Part shown: positions 5,825-9,627 of the stretch, piece after piece
Layout of the letters: the number at the start of each line of letters is the position of its first letter
Position numbering within the stretch: the first letter of the stretch is position 1
NCBI GenBank assembly: GCA_013316395.1
Contig: WSMU01000023.1
Span: forward strand, 4,967 to 14,593
Reading direction: 5' to 3'
DNA: 9,627 bases
Source of the DNA: Alphaproteobacteria bacterium
Lineage (GTDB): Bacteria; Pseudomonadota; Alphaproteobacteria; Rs-D84
The notes under the pieces: model-generated
Told to the model about the DNA's origin: nothing
What the model saw: the letters and a program-made list of their open reading frames with translations, nothing else
Database searches by the model: none
Translations under genes and position numbers: made by a program

Positions 5825-5852
5825 AATATAGTCGAAATATTAAAAATTTCAA
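5825..5852 (-). promoter_or_regulatory. Promoter of the uvrA operon
   Basis: On the minus strand TTGAAA (5852-5847), a 16-bp spacer and TATATT (5830-5825) predict a start near 5818. That leaves a leader of about 4 nt before the ATG at 5814, consistent with the missing ribosome site. Confidence 0.55.
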
Positions 5853-5897
5853 GGAAAAGGGCAATTTTTCTTATTCTGGCCCCTTGTTTTTATTCCG

Positions 5898-5911
5898 CAG
5901 CGAAAACGCTG
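5898..5911. other. Perfect small hairpin upstream of uvrA
   Basis: CAGCG-AAAA-CGCTG is a 5-bp perfect stem about 50 bp upstream of the uvrA -35 and just past the rodZ terminator. It has no T-run on either side, so it is not a terminator by itself. It could be an operator or a remnant of 3' structure; I cannot assign it. Confidence 0.35.
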
Positions 5912-5924
5912 TGCTGTTGGCAAT

Positions 5925-5951
5925 AAAAAAATCCCCAAATGGGGATTTTTT
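5925..5951 (-). terminator. Terminator of rodZ
   Basis: AAAAATCCCC (5927-5936) pairs perfectly with GGGGATTTTT (5941-5950) around AAAT, with T-runs on both strands. The rodZ stop codon (5952-5950) forms part of the stem, the same design as at rlmE. Confidence 0.85.
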
Positions 5952-6831
5952 ATTCTGCGGATTCTGCATCCGGCGCCGCCGGGGCCGCCGGTTTTAAGTT
6001 TTCCGGATTCATAGAAATTCCAGATTTACGAGTATGCGCAGCACCAGCCTTTTCCGCCAATACGCCGTCAACCCAAATATCTATGCCACCTGCATTACCA
6101 AATGTGGCGCTATGATTCGCACCGGTTGGCACATAATAAACGTCCCCCGGCACCAAAACGCGGCTAAATACCGTATTTCCACGCGCATCTTCAACCTTTA
6201 CCCATGATTCCTGGGCCGCCTGCAGGATAACGCGCGCACCTTCGCGATTTTCTGTACCAAAGCGCTCGCGCACTTTCTTTGCGTATGCCGGCTCTGACAC
6301 GGTCTGAACCGGTACAGGCTTTATATTAGCGCTGTCGATTTCCATTGGTGTATCCGAACTACGAATGGAAGCGGTCAGCACAACCAGCCCCACCACCAGC
6401 ACGGCCAGTATCGCCAGTCCGGCCGCAAACCACTTCCACTTGCGACGAACAAATATCAACGTACGCGCCACAATCCCGCCGGGCACACCACCGGGCGCCG
6501 CACATGCCGCGCCATCCGCGGCATCACCATCGGCCGCACATTCGTTTACCAGGCCCATTTCACGCTTTATCTTGGCCACAATTTCATCCGGGCTCAGCCC
6601 CAGTTCCATCGCATAATTACGCGCAAAGCCCAAGATATATACCGGTTCCGGTATTACGGAATAGTCACCGTCTTCCAGCGCCTGCAAAAATTCTTCGCGA
6701 ATGCAGAGCTGCTTTGCTATTGTCGGAATCTCACGCTTGCGACGACCGGTTGTACGCGCATTACGCAGCATTTCACCCGCGGTCATTTCAACATTCTGCA
6801 CTTCTGTATCGGTAATAATATTTTCATTCAT
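5950..6831 (-). CDS. rodZ: RodZ-type cell-shape protein (HTH, one membrane span, DUF4115)
   Basis: 293 residues from the ATG at 6831, preceded by AGGGGA about 10 nt upstream. RodZ links the MreB cytoskeleton to the envelope elongation machinery. Residues about 16-92 form a helix-turn-helix domain of the HTH_25 type: TAGEMLRNARTTGRRKREI, then IAKQLCIREEFLQALEDGDYSVIPEPVYILGFARNYA. A basic stretch (RRKWKW) and one membrane span (about 134-156) put the HTH in the cytoplasm. A Pro/Glu-rich linker leads to a periplasmic DUF4115 domain (about 200-275): VILQAAQESWVKVEDARGN, LVPGDVYYVP, GNAGGIDIWVDG. The C-terminus is an Ala/Pro tail. A Gly/Ala-rich insert (about 98-119) separates the HTH from the membrane span. 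The frame is open a further 33 codons upstream, but that part has no RodZ similarity and overlaps the dus end. It follows dus by 41 nt and may be cotranscribed or use its own promoter. Confidence 0.88.
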   Translation of the reverse strand: MNENIITDTEVQNVEMTAGEMLRNARTTGRRKREIPTIAKQLCIREEFLQALEDGDYSVIPEPVYILGFARNYAMELGLSPDEIVAKIKREMGLVNECAADGDAADGAACAAPGGVPGGIVARTLIFVRRKWKWFAAGLAILAVLVVGLVVLTASIRSSDTPMEIDSANIKPVPVQTVSEPAYAKKVRERFGTENREGARVILQAAQESWVKVEDARGNTVFSRVLVPGDVYYVPTGANHSATFGNAGGIDIWVDGVLAEKAGAAHTRKSGISMNPENLKPAAPAAPDAESAE

Positions 6832-6861
6832 GTTATTTATGTCCCCTGCTGATTGTTTTTT

Positions 6862-6890
6862 ATCATAGAATCTATGCGGCCAAATCGCAA
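6862..6890 (-). promoter_or_regulatory. Possible rodZ promoter inside the end of dus
   Basis: On the minus strand TTGCGA (6890-6885), a 17-bp spacer and TATGAT (6867-6862) predict a start near 6855, leaving a leader of about 24 nt with AGGGGA. It overlaps the last dus codons, so readthrough from dus may also supply rodZ. Confidence 0.4.
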
Positions 6891-7792
6891 CCCCAAAATT
6901 CGTCAATTGCCGCACGCAGTTCGTCCGCATCGGTTATCCGGTTCACCTTTATGCGAAATTCTGCGGAATTTGGCATACCGGCACTATACCATGCGGCATG
7001 CTTACGAAACATCGGGACCGCTGTGCGCGCACCATAATATTCCACAGAATACTCCAAATGCTGGCGAACAACATCCCCCACGTTATTGGGCCCCGGGCGC
7101 CCGGCCAGTTCCCCTAAAATCCATGGTCGCCCCAGCATAGCCCGCCCTATCATGACCCCACAATACCCCAACTGCGCCATACGCAGAACATCATCCGCGT
7201 ATTTTATATCACCATTTGCCACAACCGGTATCGGGCATCCGTGCACATCGGGACTGACCGACGGACCAACATATAGCTGCGCACGCGTTCGCCCATGCAG
7301 GGCCGCAAAACTCACACCGCAATCGGCGGCAATATCTATCAGTTCGCGCCAATCCTTATGCGAATCATCCCACCCCAAGCGCGTTTTGATAGAAACCGGA
7401 ATTTCAACCGCACGCACAACCGCACGCATAATATCCCCGGCCAGGCGATGATCGCGCATTAAAAAGGCCCCCGCCCCGGCGCGCGTTGCAACCTTGGGTA
7501 CGGGACATCCCATATTGATATCAATCCACTTGGCGCCGGCATCCTGTAAAATACGGGCGGCATCCGCCATCAGCGCAACATCTGCCCCAAAAATTTGAGC
7601 ACCGACAGCCCCCTCGTCATCATAGCGGTCAAAATTACGCAAACAGTTTTTATGCCCGCCGACCAACGAATGACACGATATCATTTCAGTAACAATTCGT
7701 GCATCGGGAGCGAATTGGCGTACAATACGTCTAAACGGGCGGTCTGTAACCCCCGCCAGTGGTGCTGCAAAAATTTGATTATTGTCAAACAT
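6872..7792 (-). CDS. dusB: tRNA-dihydrouridine synthase, DusB type
   Basis: 306 residues from the ATG at 7792. Dus enzymes are FMN- and NADPH-dependent and reduce uridines in the tRNA D-loop. Visible motifs: APLAGVTDRPFRR (10-22) at the FMN barrel start; INMGCPVPK (92-100) with the catalytic Cys at 96; SIKTRLGW (134-141) with the phosphate-binding Lys at 136; LHGRTRAQLY (165-174); VANGDI; and MIGRAMLGRPWI near the barrel end. A helical C-terminal domain follows. The pattern is closest to DusB, but the substrate uridine cannot be read from sequence. I chose 7792 because the homology begins there and a -10 lies 6 nt before it. The alternative ATG at 7813 would overlap the ftsB start on the other strand. 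The gene is divergent from the ftsB-like gene and upstream of rodZ. Confidence 0.9.
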   Translation of the reverse strand: MFDNNQIFAAPLAGVTDRPFRRIVRQFAPDARIVTEMISCHSLVGGHKNCLRNFDRYDDEGAVGAQIFGADVALMADAARILQDAGAKWIDINMGCPVPKVATRAGAGAFLMRDHRLAGDIMRAVVRAVEIPVSIKTRLGWDDSHKDWRELIDIAADCGVSFAALHGRTRAQLYVGPSVSPDVHGCPIPVVANGDIKYADDVLRMAQLGYCGVMIGRAMLGRPWILGELAGRPGPNNVGDVVRQHLEYSVEYYGARTAVPMFRKHAAWYSAGMPNSAEFRIKVNRITDADELRAAIDEFWGCDLAA

Positions 7793-7828
7793 TTGTGATA
7801 TAATGGCACTCATGAGAGAAAAAATCAA
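7775..7828. promoter_or_regulatory. Symmetrical bidirectional promoter of dus and ftsB-like gene
   Basis: The plus strand reads TTGATT (7775-7780), 18 bp, TATAAT (7799-7804), with TG one base before it. The minus strand reads TTGATT (7828-7823), 18 bp, ATTATA (7804-7799). One hexamer thus serves as -10 in both directions, with identical -35 boxes at equal distance. The predicted starts fall on or next to the ATG at 7812 (plus) and the ATG at 7792 (minus), so both mRNAs would be leaderless. The minus -10 is a weaker match than the plus one. Confidence 0.55.
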
Positions 7829-8138
7829 AAATTTATTTGGCTTTATCGGGCGCGCCTGGTCTGGGGGCATCCGCGGGAAAGTAGGAATATTGTTCGCAAT
7901 ATTTGCCGGTTTTATGTTTATTCGTATCTTTTGGGGTGAGGTAAATGTTCAAAAATTCATAATGAACATATGGCGTCTTAGTGCGGAGCAAGAACAACTG
8001 GCGCACGAGCAGAAAAAGCTGGACTCGCTGGCCCGTCATATCACCCTAATTCAGGATTACAGCCCCGATTACGTTCAGGAGCTGGGGCTGAAGTATCTAA
8101 ATGTTGGCGACCCCAATTTTAAAATTCTAAAACTGTAG
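7812..8138 (+). CDS. ftsB: FtsB/DivIC-family septum protein
   Basis: 108 residues from the ATG at 7812. The family (FtsB in Gram-negatives, DivIC in Gram-positives) joins FtsL and FtsQ in the division complex that switches on septal wall synthesis. The layout fits: a short basic cytoplasmic end, one membrane span (about 23-42), and a periplasmic helix rich in Glu, Gln and Lys (about 55-82), likely a coiled coil. The C-terminal part DYSPDYVQELGLKYLNVGDPNF resembles the family pattern in which a tyrosine-containing segment precedes ELARKxLGxVxPGE. Sequence match is modest, as usual for this fast-evolving family, so another small bitopic protein is possible. No Shine-Dalgarno precedes 7812; the extended TATAAT at 7799-7804 points to a leaderless message. 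Codons from 7782 or 7803 are in frame but would lie upstream of the predicted start. The stop directly touches that of tspO. Confidence 0.62.
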   Translation: MREKIKNLFGFIGRAWSGGIRGKVGILFAIFAGFMFIRIFWGEVNVQKFIMNIWRLSAEQEQLAHEQKKLDSLARHITLIQDYSPDYVQELGLKYLNVGDPNFKILKL

Positions 8139-8612
8139 TCAGTTTAGATACAAGATTACTCCGTTTAAGTACGTGGCAAACAGCAGCCATAAAATATATG
8201 GTACCACCAAATACGATGCACCATGGTTAATTGTATAAAACGAGCGCATCATCCATATAGAGATTATCAGTAGCGCAACACTGACGGCAAATGCGATACC
8301 AATTAAATGCGCCCCAAAGAACAGATACGTCCACAGGCCGTTTAATATTAACTGCCCCCCGAATAAAACATAAGAGCGGCTTTTGCCTGCGGACGGTCGC
8401 GGGGTATTCATAATTAAAAACAGCGCCAGCCCCAACAACGCATACAGCACGGCCCACGCCACGCCAAACACCCAGCCATCCGGCGTCAGCACGGATTTAT
8501 TCAGTGCATTATACCACGCATCAGAAGGCCCACTGGGGGTGAACATCATTCCGAAAAAACCAGGCAGGAAACCGAAAAACATAGCACAAATAAATTTTAA
8601 TATTTTTTTCAT
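8139..8612 (-). CDS. tspO: TspO/MBR family membrane protein
   Basis: 157 residues, the usual length. TspO proteins are five-helix membrane proteins that bind porphyrins and cholesterol-like ligands; in alphaproteobacteria such as Rhodobacter they modulate tetrapyrrole-linked gene expression. Visible motifs: AWYNALNKSVLTPDGWVFGVAW (32-53), close to WYxxLxKPxxxPPxWvFgpvW with Ser for the first Pro; then LYALLGLALF; then GGQLILNGLWTYLFFG; then VVPYILWLLFATYLNGVILYLN, with the typical PYxxWxxFAxxLN ending. Five hydrophobic segments are visible. AAGGTGG lies about 7 nt before the ATG at 8612. No heme or carotenoid gene adjoins it, so the context gives no ligand. It is convergent with the ftsB-like gene with no spacer and no visible terminator between them, so each transcript probably runs into the other gene. 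Confidence 0.93.
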   Translation of the reverse strand: MKKILKFICAMFFGFLPGFFGMMFTPSGPSDAWYNALNKSVLTPDGWVFGVAWAVLYALLGLALFLIMNTPRPSAGKSRSYVLFGGQLILNGLWTYLFFGAHLIGIAFAVSVALLIISIWMMRSFYTINHGASYLVVPYILWLLFATYLNGVILYLN

Positions 8613-8638
8613 AATAAGGCCACCTTTGTATGCTTTTT

Positions 8639-8666
8639 ATTATACCATTGCCGCCCCCACATCCAA
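8639..8666 (-). promoter_or_regulatory. Promoter of tspO
   Basis: On the minus strand TTGGAT (8666-8661), a 16-bp spacer and TATAAT (8644-8639) preceded by TGG (extended -10) predict a start near 8632 and a leader of about 20 nt containing AAGGTGG. Confidence 0.6.
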
Positions 8667-8758
8667 CACAGGAACCTTTTCGGGCGTGAAATGCAAAAAA
8701 TATTAGAAATTTCAAATAAAATTTGTAATAATGCATACCGGAGCTGAGAAGACGCACC

Positions 8759-8783
8759 CGCCGGCCCAAATACAGGGCCGGCG
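8759..8783. terminator. GC-rich hairpin, possible terminator
   Basis: CGCCGGCCC (8759-8767) and GGGCCGGCG (8775-8783) form a perfect 9-bp stem with a 7-nt loop. Neither side has a real T-run (CTGTTT follows on the plus strand), so it is a weak or factor-assisted terminator, or structure in a small RNA. TTAGAA-17 bp-TAATAA at 8703-8731 could start a plus-strand transcript running into it; this is speculative. Confidence 0.4.
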
Positions 8784-8796
8784 CTGTTTCAAACGC

Positions 8797-8820
8797 AAAG
8801 GCCGCAAATCTGCGGCCTTT
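8797..8820 (-). terminator. Terminator of the lipoprotein gene
   Basis: AAAGGCCGCA (8797-8806) pairs perfectly with TGCGGCCTTT (8811-8820) around AATC. It begins about 27 nt after the lipoprotein stop codon. The T-run on the minus strand is short and broken (TTTGCGTTTG), so termination may be partial and helped by the next hairpin. Confidence 0.6.
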
Positions 8821-8847
8821 GTTAGTTAGATAATATTACCTACAATA

Positions 8848-9213
8848 TTACTGTTCGCAAACTTCAACAGCATACAGAGTGTCGCCGTCAACTGTCGGAT
8901 TTACACCCAATACGCGATAGCAGTTTGCTGCAACACCTTCGACTGTGTTCGCCGGAACAACGTCAATATATACATTTTCAACATCGGCCAGGATTTCATC
9001 GCTCGGGACAATAGACAGGAACATTGCATTCTTATCTGCGTTACGAACCGCATCCAGTTCCGCAACAACCGGGCACTTTACCAAGAAATCACCCTGCTGA
9101 CCGGTGGCAATTTTTTCACATGTCTGCCCCAAAATTACAACAGTGTCATCCTTGCTGCTGCAACCCGCCAACAGCGCGCCACACAATACTGGCAAAACAA
9201 ACAATTTTTTCAT
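8848..9213 (-). CDS. Small lipoprotein of unknown function with four conserved-looking Cys
   Basis: 121 residues from the ATG at 9213, with GGAG about 6 nt upstream; the frame is open to 9312, but the ribosome site and signal peptide set the start. The N-terminus is a lipoprotein signal: MKKLFVLPVLCGALLAGC with lipobox L-A-G-C, so Cys18 is expected to be lipidated. The residues after it are SSKDD, and the Asp is not at position +2, which favours outer-membrane sorting. The mature part of about 104 residues is acidic, has four further Cys (enough for two disulfides) and reads like a small beta-rich domain: DTVVILGQTCEKI, DFLVKCPVV, NVYIDVVPA, DTLYAVEVCEQ. I recognise no family. A surface or periplasmic role is likely from the signal alone. 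It is a single-gene unit with its own promoter and hairpins. Confidence 0.82.
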   Translation of the reverse strand: MKKLFVLPVLCGALLAGCSSKDDTVVILGQTCEKIATGQQGDFLVKCPVVAELDAVRNADKNAMFLSIVPSDEILADVENVYIDVVPANTVEGVAANCYRVLGVNPTVDGDTLYAVEVCEQ

Positions 9214-9324
9214 TATTTTCTCCTTTTTTCCTTTGAATAAGAAATGACCAAGCACCCCGGCATTTTGCCGCATCGCGTGTCCGCAACTGACGGGCCGCCA
9301 TACGGAAATCACATGAGTTATTTT

Positions 9325-9353
9325 ATTCTAAACCCAAACAAAATGACCCGCAA
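9325..9353 (-). promoter_or_regulatory. Possible promoter of the lipoprotein gene
   Basis: On the minus strand TTGCGG (9353-9348), a 17-bp spacer and TAGAAT (9330-9325) predict a start near 9318 and a leader of about 105 nt. The leader holds a small hairpin CGGCA-AAA-TGCCG (9270-9258) ahead of the GGAG site. Confidence 0.4.
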
Positions 9354-9381
9354 CAAATATTTTTAAGAAACAAGACCTGAT

Positions 9382-9394
9382 AAATACAGTATTT
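9382..9394. promoter_or_regulatory. Perfect 13-bp palindrome, possible operator
   Basis: AAATAC-A-GTATTT is a perfect dyad about 30 bp beyond the -35 of the lipoprotein promoter and 224 bp before the gene starting at 9618. It could bind a dimeric regulator of either; no partner is known. Confidence 0.3.
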
Positions 9395-9434
9395 GCATGC
9401 CGCAACAGACCGCTTTGTGGAAACATACCCATAT

Positions 9435-9491
9435 ATGAAAATAATCCAGGATAAACAAGAGGTTATGAAACAAATTCCTATGCCTAATTGA
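9435..9491 (+). CDS. Possible short peptide or leader peptide (18 codons)
   Basis: ATG at 9435 opens 18 codons ending in TGA at 9491. The inner ATG at 9465 has AGAGG just before it and would give MKQIPMPN. The stop codon lies inside the first arm of the hairpin at 9484-9509, which is the layout of a leader peptide ahead of an attenuator. There is no good promoter and the length is far below statistical support, so this is a weak call. Confidence 0.15.
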   Translation: MKIIQDKQEVMKQIPMPN

Positions 9492-9509
9492 AATGAGCGT
9501 TTTAATTAG
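9481..9509 (+). repeat. Hairpin repeat, copy 1
   Basis: CTAATTGAAA (9484-9493) pairs with TTTTAATTAG (9500-9509), with one G-T, around TGAGCG. It starts with TGCCTAA and ends in TTTTAATTAG, both shared with a second copy exactly 86 bp downstream (22 of 29 positions match). Confidence 0.5.
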
Positions 9510-9566
9510 TTCCATCCTTTGAACTTAGAATACCTGAAAAATATAGCCACTGTCAACGGCAAAATA

Positions 9567-9597
9567 TGCCTAAAAAAAACGCTGGTTTTAATTAGGC
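9567..9597 (+). repeat. Hairpin repeat, copy 2
   Basis: GCCTAA (9568-9573) pairs with TTAGGC (9592-9597), and AAAAC (9576-9580) with GTTTT (9585-9589), around GCTG, with a two-base mismatch on each side between the helices. It lies 21 bp before the ATG at 9618. The outer GCCTAATT of copy 1 (9482-9489) and AATTAGGC of copy 2 (9590-9597) are perfect inverse complements, so the two copies can also pair with each other. Confidence 0.5.
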
Positions 9598-9617
9598 AAT
9601 CTATATTGGGGGAAACT

Positions 9618-9627
9618 ATGAATAAAT
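9618..9627 (+). CDS. Start of a plus-strand gene running off the window
   Basis: ATG-AAT-AAA at 9618 is preceded by GGGGGAA with about 5 nt spacing, a good ribosome site, and the frame is open to the window end. TATATT at 9602-9607 lies close upstream but would leave no room for the ribosome site in the message. Only three codons are visible, so no product can be named. Confidence 0.4.

Noticed and set aside
6832..6930. N-terminal extension of RodZ by 33 codons
   Set aside because: It overlaps the dus end, lacks RodZ similarity, and AGGGGA stands before the ATG at 6831.
8703..8783. Independent plus-strand small RNA from TTAGAA-17-TAATAA to the GC-rich hairpin
   Set aside because: Both promoter boxes are weak and the hairpin lacks a T-run, so it is kept only as a remark.
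9214..9312. N-terminal extension of the lipoprotein by 33 codons
   Set aside because: It would bury the lipoprotein signal peptide, and a clear GGAG site marks 9213 as the start.
9482..9597. Integron attC site, because GCCTAA...TTAGGC spans 116 bp
   Set aside because: The core should read RYYYAAC and GTTRRRY. Here both diagnostic C and G positions are T and A, and no integrase or cassette-like series is visible.

Overview
The window looks like a chromosomal segment of a member of the Alphaproteobacteria with a compact genome, plausibly one of the uncultured host-associated or gut lineages. The basis is gene content and residue style: a RodZ with a C-terminal DUF4115-type domain, a UvrA whose first zinc motif reads C-P-V-S, and a transketolase N-terminus with GHVG in place of GHPG. 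The lineage is an inference from memory of these families; no database was searched. I see no insertion sequence, CRISPR array, tRNA or rRNA gene.

Layout. Positions 1-363 (minus) hold the N-terminus of transketolase, cut by the window edge, divergent from rnhA (391-828, plus). A Cys-rich secreted protein (850-1425, minus) follows tail to tail. Positions 1426-1728 have no protein gene. They hold a promoter, several terminator-type hairpins and a large inverted repeat, best read as a structured RNA of about 210 nt on the minus strand, either free or the leader of the Cys-rich gene. Then comes a tight minus-strand operon, uvrA (5814 to 2935), a stand-alone SRP54/Ffh M-domain protein (2935 to 2402) and rlmE (2400 to 1729), with a 1-nt overlap and a 1-nt gap. 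Upstream, also minus, are rodZ (6831 to 5950) and a DusB-type tRNA dihydrouridine synthase (7792 to 6872). A divergent ftsB/divIC-like gene (7812-8138, plus) abuts tspO (8139-8612, minus) with no base between the stops. A small lipoprotein (8848-9213, minus) and an intergenic region with paired hairpin repeats precede a gene that begins at 9618.

Function. Most genes are housekeeping: RNA/DNA hybrid removal and excision repair (rnhA, uvrA), rRNA and tRNA modification (rlmE, dus), cell shape and division (rodZ, ftsB) and carbon metabolism (tkt). The unusual items are the GTPase-less Ffh M domain, whose RNA-binding motif is eroded; the structured RNA at 1452-1663; near-symmetrical divergent promoters sharing one -10 element, with start codons within a few bases of the predicted transcription start; and stop codons embedded in terminator stems.
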